A stretch of DNA of 64,000 nucleotides from Ochotona curzoniae (Eukaryota; Chordata; Mammalia; Lagomorpha; Ochotonidae), in the NCBI RefSeq assembly GCF_017591425.1, contig NW_024465369.1, positions 29,183,001 through 29,247,000 on the forward strand. Reading direction: 5' to 3'. The position numbers and the translations under genes are program-made. Below, piece after piece: positions 33,930 to 44,679 of this stretch (position 1 is its first letter; every line of letters starts with the position of its first letter). The notes under the pieces are model-generated. The model did not search any database. It had not been told where the DNA came from and worked only from the letters and a program-made list of their open reading frames with translations.

Positions 33930-34086
33930 TTTCTTGTTCTGGCTTCTGATCCGCTCAGCTCCAGCCATTGCGATCATTTGGAAAGTGAACCAGCAGATGA
34001 TAGATCTTTCTCTCTGTCTTTCCTTCTCTAAGTAAATCTGCCTATCCAATAAGATATAAAGCTTAACAACAACAACAACAAAAACA
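33930..34086 (+). mobile_element. CSINE 3' half with (AAC)n tail
   Basis: Starts inside the body at 'ctggcttctgatccgctcag' and continues through 'ggaaagtgaaccagcagatg' and 'tctttctctctgtcttt' to the tail, where (AAC)n occupies about 34065-34082. The tRNA-like head is absent, so it was 5'-truncated or replaced by the adjoining L1 piece. Confidence 0.88.
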
Positions 34087-35872
34087 ATGTAATTATGCAT
34101 ATTGTTGCAAATATAGCTTTTAACTCACTGGCTAATTGTATCAATAGGTTTGCTCATCATTACTACTGTTTTCCTATAATTTCTAAAAAAAAAAAAACCT
34201 TTTCTAAGCGTATTTTCTAATAATTTCTAGCAATTACAGTTTCTTTGGGGCTGGGTGTGGAATGATGTTGAGATTCTGAATACTCAGTTCTGGAAACAGC
34301 TGTACTAATACACTCTGGAATCAGAAGAAAGCTTCATGCTTCCTAAATCAACTCAACTAGGAAGAGAAGTAAAAATGCCAAGAAAGATACTGATAGAAAT
34401 TAGAAAACCAGGAGAAAAAAAAAAGGATGAAACACCTGGTTCACCAGGGGGAGGATCATGTCCTGATCATCCACTTGTGTTAAGAATCAACAGAACATCT
34501 CATAGAAGATACAGCTTCCTGTTATTTTATGATATATTCTAGAATGAGCAGAAGAAAGTGTTGTGGTATCTCGTGAGAAAGAGCTAGTCTAATTGAATTT
34601 CAATGAAGATATGTTGCTGATGTCTTCAGATTATCCTCAGCATAGGGTGGGAATCCACATAACCAATATCTGAAAGTCTTTATGTAATCATGTATCATTA
34701 TACCTTGACTGGCTTGTCATAGTTTTCCATCCCTTTAAGGTTGCATCAAATAGTTATGCTCATTTTGAATAAAATGTTCAAAATGACATTCTTTTGTTGA
34801 TAGTCGTTTGTTTATGATAGGTAGCTACAAATCAACAGTGAAGAAAGCATCACAATACTAGGTCCCCAAAAAAGTTTATTATCAACCTTCACCATTTGCT
34901 TCGTATCATGAGGTTCCTGAAGAGTTGTAAACACTAAAAAAATGTCTCTTTTTTTATTAATAAAACTCTCACTTATTGGTAGGTTGTAAGAAATGGCTAA
35001 ATTATATATAGTTACAGAAATAACTATCTGACATTTGTATATGTGGCTAGCTGCATGGGTGAATTTTATTAAATTTTATTTTTGACAAAAATTGTAGTGA
35101 CATTTTTTAAAGTACTGCTTTAAGTAATGCTTTGTCACAGTGCTGCCTCTATATATGACTGCAGGAACCCCAAGAATTATTTTCCAAGATCAAGGAGAGT
35201 TGGTCATCAGTTGTGATGATGCATGATCAAGACAAAACTTTTCTGTAAAATCTCTCATATCATTTCCAATAATTATTGGTAGTGTTTGTCCCGTTGCTAC
35301 TAACTCTAAGGCATTAACATTTCATTCTTTGTCTGCTATATGTTTAAAGAAACACAATTACTTTTTCAACATTTAGAGAAGCACTATGGAGTTTTAAAAA
35401 GCAATGAAAACAATTGCTTTAGAACAGCTTTATAGTGAGACTGATTTTCAAATATAAATTTCTTCACAGGTATGAACATTGCTGACCTTTTAAGCTGTTA
35501 TGAAATTTATGGATTGAAACTGTTGGAAAATTCCTTGTCCTTAGCTGTTTCCTGGGAGAGAATTTTATTCATTCTGATTCTGAGTCATCAAGTGCCTTCT
35601 CTCAGAAGCTGTGCTTAACACTTGTCACCAGGCCTGTTTTGCTGTTTCACTAGCTTCACTTCAGCGATCCTTTAGTTTTCAAGACTCATCAATTTTATTG
35701 ATTGTGCTTGACAGCTCACTTCTTTTGCTTTTCTCACGTCTCCTTCCTTTGATATTGCCCCTTCAGTTATATGAGTAAAGAAACAATCACAATGTTTGGG
35801 AATTATTACTTAGTTTTGCAAGTTCTTGTAACCAAATTCTAAGCTTTTGGGACTCAAACTTCAATTTTATTT
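34087..35872. other. Unique AT-rich sequence
   Basis: About 1.8 kb with no repeat that I can name and one unremarkable 68-codon frame (34336-34542). I see no RNA gene or regulatory signature. Confidence 0.45.
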
Positions 35873-36191
35873 ATAAAGATTTATTTATTTATTTAAAAGC
35901 AGAGGCACACAGAGAGAGAAAGGCAGAAAGAAAAGTCTTCCATTGACTAGTTCATTCCCCACAATGTCTGAAAAAGTCAGGGCTATATCAGGCCAAAGAG
36001 AGGAGCTTGGGATTCCATCTTGGTCTCTCACATGGGTGTGGGTGCCCTCCTAAGTACTTGGGACATCATCTACTTCCTTCCCAGACGCAATACCAAGAAT
36101 CTGTATCAAAAGCAAAGGGACAGTTACCTAAACCAGTAGTATAATTATAGGATGTGAGAGTTAACATGCTACACCACAACACTCACACCCA
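35873..36191 (-). mobile_element. CSINE, old, minus strand
   Basis: Tail 'aagatttatttatttattta', body 'cttccattgactagttcatt', 'ctctcacatgggtgtgggtg' and 'aagtacttgggacatcatct', head 'catgctacaccacaacactc'. Older class. Confidence 0.88.
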
Positions 36192-36521
36192 AATTTTATT
36201 CTTTCCATATTCTTAGTCCATAGGGAATTACCTATTACAGGTAGGAGTTATACAGTAATTGATTGATAGAAAAATGATTAACTGAATTAAAAAGAGAGAG
36301 AGATGATTTAGAAAGAATAGACAAAGAACAGGATGCAAAACATCTTATTACATACACAATTTTGAAAAGGTCCAGTTGGGCTGAATTTTAAAGGTATGTT
36401 AGAATCCTACATGTATAGTATAATTCAATAAGATTTTAGTCAGCCTGAACCAAATGGTACTTCACTATGCAGGATTTGGCATCATTCTGACCAATTATTA
36501 AGAGTTATAATTATGCATGTG

Positions 36522-36540
36522 TACACACACACACACACAC
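36522..36540. repeat. (AC)n microsatellite
   Basis: About nine AC units in 'gtacacac...tcag'. Confidence 0.92.
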
Positions 36541-36989
36541 TCAGATCTCAAGTATCAGAATTCCCCTCCCCCACTGCTATTCAAATGATATCTCCTCTAT
36601 TTTTGAAAATTGACTTTACTTACTCCATTTCTCAAAAGGTCAGCTAAATTATTTCATAAATAGTAATTAATTATAAATATACTTAAAATGAAAAATATTA
36701 GATATAACAGAAAAAAAGGGTAAGCTAGTTTTGTTTTGCATATACTTCAAACTTGGACAACCATTTGACCTAAATATAGGATTTTCAATCTATATTTAGT
36801 GATGATCAAAACACAATAGATGTTATGTATTTCATGATTGACTAGAAGAAAGGAGCTCCAAGGTTCCATCTGTAAAGAAATGATGACATAGCAATATTTT
36901 TCCCCCAATTTTATTAGACCTCATTATCTACATCTGCTGAATTATTTACTATGATATTCCACAAAAATAGAAAAAACTTTAAAGAATTG

Positions 36990-37250
36990 TATATTTGTAA
37001 AGCAGAATTAGAGAGAGAGGAAGAAAGATCTGTGTGCTAATTTGCTGCTATAATGAGTACAGAATTTCAGGCTGGGCATGGTTGAAGTCAGAAATCTAAC
37101 ATCCCATATACGTGGTAAGGGCCCAACAAGTAGGACAATTTTCTGTTGCTCTCCCCCTAGATATATTACCAATAAGCTGATTAAGAAGCAGAAAATTTGG
37201 GAATTTAAATAGTACTTATATGGGTTGCCAACATTCTAGGTGGGCAGTTT
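36990..37250 (-). mobile_element. CSINE remnant, very old, minus strand
   Basis: Weak but ordered matches: 'agaattagagagagaggaag', 'gatctgtgtgctaatttgct', 'caggctgggcatggttgaag', 'tttaaatagtacttatatgg' and 'gttgccaacattctaggtgg'. It lacks a clear head and tail. Confidence 0.55.
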
Positions 37251-37288
37251 CAAAACATTGTTCCACAATACTGGCCTAATGAGAGTGG

Positions 37289-37319
37289 TTTTTTGTTTTG
37301 TTTTGTTTTGTTTTGTTTT
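37289..37319. repeat. (TTTTG)n microsatellite
   Basis: Five to six copies of TTTTG. Similar runs occur at 50560-50600 and 55290-55310. A 121-codon frame runs through it (37240-37605) and owes its VFCFVLFCFVFCF start to this repeat. Confidence 0.92.
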
Positions 37320-37894
37320 CTGTTTCCCTAAAGAACCACTTCTTCTACAAACTTTACTAAGTATAACTTATGATAGGGAGTGTATGCATTTCTTGCCACT
37401 TTGTTTAGCATTCACATGCATAGCTTATTGCATACTTTGTCATAGAAAATGGAAATACTTAGCACAACTTGGGCAATGCTATAATATTCTTAGTAACATG
37501 TTAGTCTTATTAACAGCATTGTGTTTTCCCTCTAGCTTACCTTTACTGAAAGAAGTTGAATGTACTTGGTATAGTTTATATTTTGGCAGTCCTAAACTTG
37601 TTTAAAATAATCCAAACAAAAAATCCTCACAACTGACATATGTGTTTGAAGAATACACAAATCATTTTCTTAAGTTTTGAAAATCTATTTTTTCAAAATA
37701 TTTTCCATTTTCATCATTCTTATTTGTTTCTTATACCTCAAATTAAAAACAAAGAAAAATATTAATATTATCGAAGTTCTTAGAAACTAAATAAGTTAAT
37801 GAAATAAGAACCATTATTTTATGTACATGAGATATATTATTCACAAGATGGTGAATTAGCATCAGTGTACAAATGAGTTAAGGAAAATGACAAA
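37320..37894. other. AT-rich stretch, no recognised feature
   Basis: Nothing supported beyond the frame that continues from the TTTTG repeat. Confidence 0.4.
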
Positions 37895-38365
37895 ACACTG
37901 AAATATAAATGAAAGCATAGAATGAGGTATCACATTCCAGTCAGAATGGCTATTTTCCAAAAATTTTTAAAATAGCCAATGCTGATGAAAGTGTGAAAGT
38001 ATAGACCCTAATACTCTGTCAGTGAGAATCTAAATTGGCACAACCATTATAGTAAATATTATGCAGATATCTCAGAAAACTAAAAATAAATCTACTGTGT
38101 TACCTAGTAGTCTTATTCTTGGAAATATATTAAAAGGAAATGTAATCAGTGTATATATACTTTCATATTTATAATATCTAAAGTCTCTCTTTTTTAATCA
38201 TTTCTATTATTACTTATTACATTGAGAATTTAAGAAGTGAGAAATAGTTAAAGGGGAATAGTGTAGAAATCCACATATACTTGAGTTGAGGTCCTGGATC
38301 TTTTAATGTGGATGAATGACAAATAAACCATTTCCAAAGTGTATACAATGCATATCCAGGTTGTT
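37895..38365 (+). mobile_element. L1 3' region, plus strand, old subfamily
   Basis: 'agaatgaggtatcacattcc', 'agtcagaatggctattttcc', 'gccaatgctgatgaaagtgt', 'ctaaattggcacaaccatta' and 'ctcagaaaactaaaaataaa' match, in order, the sense 3' part of old L1 elements. The part after 38175 is weaker. Confidence 0.8.
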
Positions 38366-39524
38366 GCATCAAACTATACTTGCTAATTTAATGTTGAATG
38401 ATTTCTGAATATAAATTTTATGTTCTATCATAATTCATTCAATGGGCCAGTCTGCTTATATTGAATGCACTATTTGAAATGGTCTATTATATTTCCAACG
38501 ATTTGCTTATTCCTTATAATAAGTGATATAGAAATGGATATTTGCACTATAAGTTCAGATGCACGTTGGGGGACCAACATCCCATATCAGAATGCCTCAA
38601 TTCAAGTCACAACTCTACTCTCTATCTTCTCTGCCTCTCATTACAAATACAAAGTAAGTGATTAAGTTAAATCTCCTGTCATACAGGGATACACAGAGCA
38701 TCTGATACAGCATTGCAAGGGATAATTAACTTGTGAGCAATATCTTCTCTTCTTAACTCAGGCAACTAAACGTTCAAGAGTGTTTCAAATCATTATCTTA
38801 TAAGTATATGGAAGCATGCCTATTTTCTCCAAAATTAGTGCTGTTGTTGAAATAATTATCTCCTTCCTGATAGCATGGAAAAAAATTTAGAAAAAAATTA
38901 TTGTAAAACAACTCAACAAGATTTATACATGAATTGCATATTAGCTTAAAAGAATGTTTACACAACATAGGAAAATATGTTGGATAATTAGCTCAAATTT
39001 GAAATGTGTGATTACAAAAAAACCTGCTCTACTAATTTTGTAAAGCCTAAATTTCCCACTGTGTTTCATATCATAAATATGGAAGTGTTCTAGTTATGAA
39101 AAGGTAAAATTAGTACTTCCTGAGGAATATTACAGAACATATTTGAGAAACATTCCTAATGAAGTTGAAGAATTCATTTCAGTGCTTTATTAATTTATTC
39201 TGTCTTCAGAAAAGAAAAAGGAAATTATTTTCTTTCTGAAGACTGAAAATGAGGTTCATGTTGAATTACATAAATAATTTCATAGACACATTTAATCTCT
39301 CTTTTCTGTGTATGTCTTTATATATTATTTGTTTAGCCTGTATTTTCCTGTAGAGCTTCCCCAATTACAGCTTTTCACATTTTATCTCTGAAACCTCTGA
39401 TTTGAATGCCCCTTAATTTTGTGGTTGCAGATAGAGTTTGGTTATATTTGATTATTTGCTTTATGGCAAAGACAACTTAAAATGTGCTAGAAGTTATTCC
39501 AAGAGTATAAACATGTCACTTTTT
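38366..39524. other. AT-rich stretch with a possible CSINE scrap
   Basis: 38555-38640 holds 'gttgggggaccaacatccca' with 'tatcagaatgcctcaattca', which resembles the head-proximal text of an old plus-strand C-repeat. The rest is unassigned. Confidence 0.4.
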
Positions 39525-39822
39525 AAAAGAAGTTTATTTATGTACAGATGTATTTGGAAAAGTGGGGAGTGTGTATGTTAAGAGTGGGAAAGAGACAGAG
39601 ATTTTCTACCTACCGTTTTGCTACCAAATACACATAGCAGCCAGAAACAGACCATGCCAAAGTCTGGAGCCAGGAACATGCAGGCATAATTTGTTATCTT
39701 CTAGGCACATTAGAAGGAAGTAGAATCAGAATATTAGGTGGGTATCTGTCCACAACATATTACTATGGGTTGTGAGCATTCCAACCAATGGTCTAGCCTG
39801 TTGTGTTACGATCCCCACTCTA
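39525..39822 (-). mobile_element. CSINE, old, minus strand
   Basis: Ordered remnants: 'aagaagtttatttatgtaca', 'gagtgggaaagagacagaga', 'agcagccagaaacagaccat', 'ctggagccaggaac' and 'tagcctgttgtgttacgatc'. High divergence. Confidence 0.7.
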
Positions 39823-40233
39823 CATACCTCTTTCTGTTAGAATACCATGAATATTCAAATCCATGAATCCACATGGAATTTGAAAATTAGTTGTACTTTT
39901 CCTTTCATCTGCTGTTTTTACATAATAAAATGTTATACTCTGTTTGAAATTTTTAAAATAAAATTACCTATAAAAGCAAAAAAATGTACTTTACTGAAAA
40001 AACACTTCAACTACTCTGTGATCACTTAATAAAACCATAAAATCACTACAAATATAAAATTTTCCTATTGATCATAGCTTGAATTATTAGTCATCTGTTC
40101 AAAATGAAATGGAACACATTCTATAAAACCTACAATTTTGCAACTATATTTTAGTATTTAACATATTCATTGACTTTGAATATCTATATGCTTAGTTGGA
40201 TATTTTGTGTTTCTCTTCTCTCCAAGACTTTTT

Positions 40234-40536
40234 TTTTTTTAAGATTTATTTATTTTTATTGGACAGATATACAGAGAAAAAGATCTTCCATCTGATGGTT
40301 TACTCCCCAAGCAGGTGAAACAGCCGGAGCTGAGCCAATCTGAAACCAGGAGCTTCTTCCAGGTCTCCTACATGGGTGCAGGCACCCAAAGCTTTGGGCC
40401 ATCCTCAACTGCTTTCCCAGGCCACAAGCAGGGAGCTGGATGGGAAGCGGGGTTGCCGGGATTAGAACCGGTGCCCATATGGGATCCTGGTGTGTTCAAG
40501 GTTAGGATTTTAACTGCTACACTATCATGTCAGGCC
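40234..40536 (-). mobile_element. Young CSINE with 12-bp target-site duplication
   Basis: Flanked by 'ccaagacttttt' at 40222-40233 and 40537-40548. Internal sequence is near consensus apart from a deletion near the tail ('attggacagatatac') and a head mutated in the A box ('ctgctacactatcatg'). Confidence 0.95.
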
Positions 40537-41189
40537 CCAAGACTTTTTAATTCCCCAACTGCAACTACCTCTGAAAGAATAACAAAAAGCAGATAGATGA
40601 TTCATTTCTCTTGATGCTCCTTAAATGTTATACAGTTATTTGTTATTACTTTTTTTTAGATGATGTTTACATAGTCAATTATGGTGGAAAGGATCCAGGG
40701 TAAGGGAGAAGTGGGTGTGATCATTGTTTCCAAGCTTTCTATTTTTTCTTCCCATTTCTGGGGGGAGGGATCAGATAGGGGGATAGGCCATACCCAGCAT
40801 CTCAATCATCCTAGTACTCAAGGATAGGAAAAGACCTCCCAATGTCAACTCAGGGTCACAACGTGGTGCGTGCTCCAAAGGTTCAGCCCAGGTGGATGAA
40901 ATGGTTCTGAAATGCTGTTTATCTTGCCTATCTATGGATGAGGAATTAATTCCAATGTCCATTCGCTGATATAGTCTCCATTCACCCAGATATTTGCTGT
41001 CATCATTTGGCTGGGGTTGTTTGTATATTCTATTCTCCATTCTCTGCTATGGTACCAGATGTCCTCTGCAGGCCCCAATGAGCTACCATGTCCTCAGTGT
41101 TTATCATGGCCTATTGTCTAGCACTCTATCCTCTACACTGAGGAGGACAAGTTCTTTTAGGTGACCTCATGGGCCTGAACTAGGTGACC

Positions 41190-41790
41190 TGGGCCAAATT
41201 GGACCATTCCCCAACCGCTGGGGCTCATAGATCCAGCATGCACTGTATAGGTAGGCCCAAGGCCCCAGGCAATGCAACCGGGACTCTTCAAATCCCCCAT
41301 CCCCAGGGCTCATGGACTCAGCCCCCCACCCTGCAGGTTGACCCAAGGACTTGGGCCAGGAAATCCAGGCCCTTCTGGGTTCCCCACCCCTGGGACTCAT
41401 GGATTCAGCACCCACTGAACAGGTGGGCCCAAGGCCCCAGGCCATACGACCCAGTACCCTGCAGATTCCCACCCCTGGGGTTCATGGCCCTTGGCCCCAC
41501 CATGCAGGTGGGCTTGGTGACCTGAGCCAGGAGACCCCGGCCCCACTGTGCCCCCCCACACTCCTGGGGCTCATGGATTCTGCACGACTGTGCTGGTGGG
41601 CCCAAGGACCTGCACCAGGAGACCCTGGCTCTGCTGGAACCTCCAACCCCGGGGCTCACAGATCCAGCCTCCACCACGTAGGTGAATTCCAGAACCAGGG
41701 CTAGGCAACCCAGGACTCTCTGGATCCCCACCCCTGGAGTTAATGGATTCAACACCCACCACCCCCATGGCTCATCTTTCCTTGGCATCC
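41190..41790. repeat. ~85-bp tandem array, seven copies
   Basis: The anchor 'ctcatrgattcagc' (variants included) occurs at 41224, 41309, 41396, 41481, 41570, 41655 and 41740, giving spacings of 85, 87, 85, 89, 85 and 85. Each unit reads roughly 'cccacccctggggctcatgg', 'attcagcacccacc', 'caggtgggcccaagg' and 'gccaggagaccc'. Divergence between units shows that the array is not freshly amplified. Confidence 0.9.
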
Positions 41791-42490
41791 ACCAGTGGGT
41801 GCTTCAGTCTAGTTCAAACTTACCCCAGTTCCAGCTTGTGCAGGTTGGTGCTTCAGTCTAGCCTTTCCCAGACAGCCCCCAGTCCCGGCTCTTGTATGAA
41901 CTGACTGGTGATGTGGCCCAACTCCAATCCCTCCTGCACCCCATCCTGGCTCTTGGATCTGTGGTGGATGTTATGAACTGGCCTAGCCTGGCCCACCAAC
42001 TGGCCTGACCCATAAGTATGCCAGCAGATACTGTAACCTGCTCTGGGTTGGGCTGCTCCTTGCCTTTGCTCTTGAGCTTACCTGCAAGGGACTGCAACCT
42101 GACAAAGGAATTTACCATCTTGTCTCCTCCCTGTGGTAGATCTTGCATATACCAGTGAGTCCCTGGACTAGGTTGACTTTGTCTAGCTCTTGTCTTAGCA
42201 GGAATGGTGTCCTTGCCAAATCAGCCCATACCCTTTCCAGTTCTTGCTGTTGGGTATTGCAGCCCATCCACACCTGGTTCATGCCCAGACAAAGCTCTTA
42301 CATAGTTCAGTGGGAGCTGAGACCTAGTCCAACCCTTTTCTATAGCCACCTTGACTCATGAGTACCAGTGGGTGCTAGAGTCTAGCCCAGCCCAGCCCAT
42401 CCAAGACCCAGGCCACACCTGTGCTGAGGGAGATTGCAGCCATGCTCAGCCCAGGACAATGCACCAGTTCTGGCTCTTGTGTTCACATAT
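41791..42490. repeat. Degenerate 50-65-bp repeat field
   Basis: The words 'ggctcttg', 'ccagtgggtgct' and 'agtctagcccagccca' recur at about 41801, 41850, 41887, 41948, 42069, 42186, 42243, 42294, 42354 and 42472. The units are heavily diverged and differ from the neighbouring 85-bp array. Confidence 0.6.
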
Positions 42491-43225
42491 GGGAATTCCA
42501 GCTCAGCCAGGTAGTTGCTTTTGCTTCCCAACCAGATCTATTCCCAGCCACCATTCTTTCACTTGCCAATGGAGATTGCTGTTCCACATGTGTGAGCCCA
42601 CCTGTTACTCTATAGATTCTACCCCAGACCGGATTCACTCACATATTTATTGACTTCATGGTCAAGCCTCACAAAACCTGTTCCCTTTTCTGACACTCTC
42701 TGGTGGTTTCCATGTTGTAGCCTGTCAAGTAGAGTGGCCGTGTCCATGGAAGTTTCTAAAAAGTCATTCCTCACCTGGACATGAACTCCAAGATCCCTGC
42801 TAATCCCTACTTGCGCCATCTCTCAGACTCCTTATAAGCTGACACTCCCAAGTTCCCAGAGCACATTGCTAGGTGGCCCATGGGCTTGGATGGGATTCTA
42901 TCAGTGGGGAATCTGAGAGGGTTGAACCCCCATGCCTCCAGCCTTCAGACTCACCTGAACTCCCCCACCAAAATGGTGGTGTTGGGTGGTGCCAGGGTCC
43001 TGTGCCTGCCCAGATCTGCCTGAGATTCGCCCACAGTGTGATTCTTGTGGTAGGAGAAATTTCCTGGACCTTGGGACAAACTCAGGAACTGGCTACAGCC
43101 TGGCAGCAGTGACCAGAGCTAGGATCCCATACATTAAGCCTGTATTGGTGCAAATTCTCCCAGCAACAGACACGTGACTGGGAGTGCCAAGCACTCATGT
43201 CTCTAGCTTCAAACTCACCCCTACT

Positions 43226-43565
43226 GTTTTCTTTATTTTATTTTTGTATGTCAGTTAAATCAAACATCCAGAAAGTATTATACAATTTCTTCTAGTTGCT
43301 TTAAGTTTAATTTTCACTTGAAGTATTAATATATATCTAGTACTATAATTTTAAATAAAATATTCTAATTATTTGGAAAATAACTTGACTTACTATAATG
43401 CAATATAATTCTGAAAGCAACTTAATGTACTTTGTATACCATGTTTTAGATTGAATGTGGAGAAAATATATTTGAATAACTATATGAATTTTTATTTTAT
43501 TGGTATTTTTGTTGTATTCTAGATATTTCAAATATCCAAATAAAAATTATTGAAGAGTCACTATC
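43226..43565. other. AT-rich unique sequence
   Basis: Abrupt return to AT-rich DNA after the GC-rich block. No feature seen. Confidence 0.45.
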
Positions 43566-43875
43566 ATTGTGTCACAGCATATTAAGCCACTACTTGCAAT
43601 GCCCTCCTGTATCAGAATGCTGACTGAAGTTCTAGTGGATCTGCTTCTGACTCAGCTTCCTACAAATATGCTTGGAAAGGCTACATAATGACCTGAGCGT
43701 TTGGTGTCCTGCCATCATATAAAAGACCCATATGGGTTTCCTGGCTCTTGCCTTCAGCCTGGCTCATCAATGGTTGTTGCAAGAACTTGAGGAGTAAACT
43801 AGTAGATAGAAGATGCTGGTATTTATTTTTCTTTATCACTCCATCTTCTGCATAAAACTTGTCTTTTAAAAATTG
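43566..43875 (+). mobile_element. CSINE, old, plus strand
   Basis: Sense: 'tgtgtcacagcatattaagc', 'ctcctgtatcagaatgctga', 'tcttgccttcagcctggctc' and 'ggagtaaactagtagataga', followed by a decayed tail. Confidence 0.75.
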
Positions 43876-44109
43876 CTTAAGTAAAAAAAAAAAATTAAAG
43901 AACTGCTGTTCCAGGCATAGTAAATTTATCCATCCTGGAAAAAAATTTACATGAAATATTTAAAAAATGTTACTCGGGCAAATCAGTTAAGGTTTAACTC
44001 AGTGCCTTCTACTTCTACTCCCAAGTCATTGTCATGATGTCTAACACTGCTGTCTTTTTTTTTTTTTTTTAATTAGGCTTGATTTAAGTATCTCTGAATT
44101 GATTGTTGC
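43876..44109. other. Short AT-rich gap with a T-run
   Basis: A-run at 43884-43895 and T-run at about 44055-44070; nothing else. Confidence 0.5.
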
Positions 44110-44670
44110 AAGGTTTTTTTTAATTTATTGATTTTATTCTTTTATGGTACAGCTCCATAGCTCTGAGAATTCCCTTACCTCCTCCCTAAATTCCCCAACT
44201 ACCCCCACTGATTTCCTCTGAATAAACAGTCATAAGTCCATCATCTGCTATTTAAGTATATCCAAAAATTGCGGGTACAGACAATGGCAGAGTCCAGCAT
44301 CCTATTGTCAGGATATATTTAACAGTTTCATTGAAAGTCCATCTTTCAAAAGTAGAGATACATATATTATTGTATCTTCACATCTTCACATCTGGATATA
44401 ATAGTCTGTATTACACAGTTACCATACATCCCCTTAAATGAAAAGCCATAAAACAAAATCAACAACAGAAAGAAAAATGGAAAATTTACAGCAACATGAA
44501 GTTAAATAACCTACTACTGAATGACCAATGTGTCTGTTAAGGAATGAAAAATAAAGTCAAAAACTTCTTGAAGCAAACAATGCTACTATAAGAGCTATGA
44601 TTATGGCTGGTTACAGTTACCTATACATTCCCTTAAATGAAAAGCCATAGAACCAAATCAATAACAGAAC
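44110..44670 (-). mobile_element. L1 3' UTR with a 199-bp-spaced internal duplication
   Basis: Antisense: A-tail, 'gtacagctccatagctctga', C-rich tract, 'cagtcataagtccatcatct' and 'gagtccagcatcctattgtc'. The block 'cccttaaatgaaaagccata' starts at 44431 and again at 44630; about 50 bases around it are repeated with few changes. Confidence 0.88.
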
Positions 44671-44679
44671 TCTTTATCA

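Larger units (their letters stand above)
40648..43225 (-). mobile_element. GC-rich composite block with tandem arrays, probably a retroposon
   Basis: Against AT-rich flanks on both sides, this 2.6 kb is visibly GC-rich. From left to right it has a T-run (40650-40658), a unique leader to about 41180, an ~85-bp tandem array (41190-41790), a degenerate 50-65-bp repeat field (to about 42490) and a unique end with 'caccaaaatggtggtgttgg'. If the T-run is an A-tail, the element lies on the minus strand. I recognise no ORF1, ORF2 or LTR ends. The overlapping 100-127-codon frames come from the repeat units and differ in reading frame. Could be an L1 5' region, an ERV piece or a distinct lagomorph repeat; I found no target-site duplication. 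Confidence 0.55.

Noticed and set aside
33540..34100. 186-codon minus-strand frame, the longest in the window
   Set aside because: It is a chance fusion of CSINE remnant, L1 reverse-transcriptase piece and unrelated DNA; it has no ORF2 start and lacks the catalytic YADD region.
37240..37605. 121-codon frame starting with a hydrophobic segment, as a small membrane protein
   Set aside because: The hydrophobic start comes from a (TTTTG)n microsatellite; the rest has no recognisable features.
41167..41788. Frames of 100-127 codons on both strands, possibly a proline-rich repeat protein
   Set aside because: The tandem unit (85-89 bp) is mostly not a multiple of three, so the frame shifts between units and no repeat protein is encoded.
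41190..41790. Regularly spaced repeats as a CRISPR array
   Set aside because: Units are contiguous tandem repeats without unique spacers, in mammalian DNA.
40648..43225. CpG island promoter of a gene
   Set aside because: The block is rich in C and G but few CpGs are visible, and there is no exon, splice signal or coding frame beside it.
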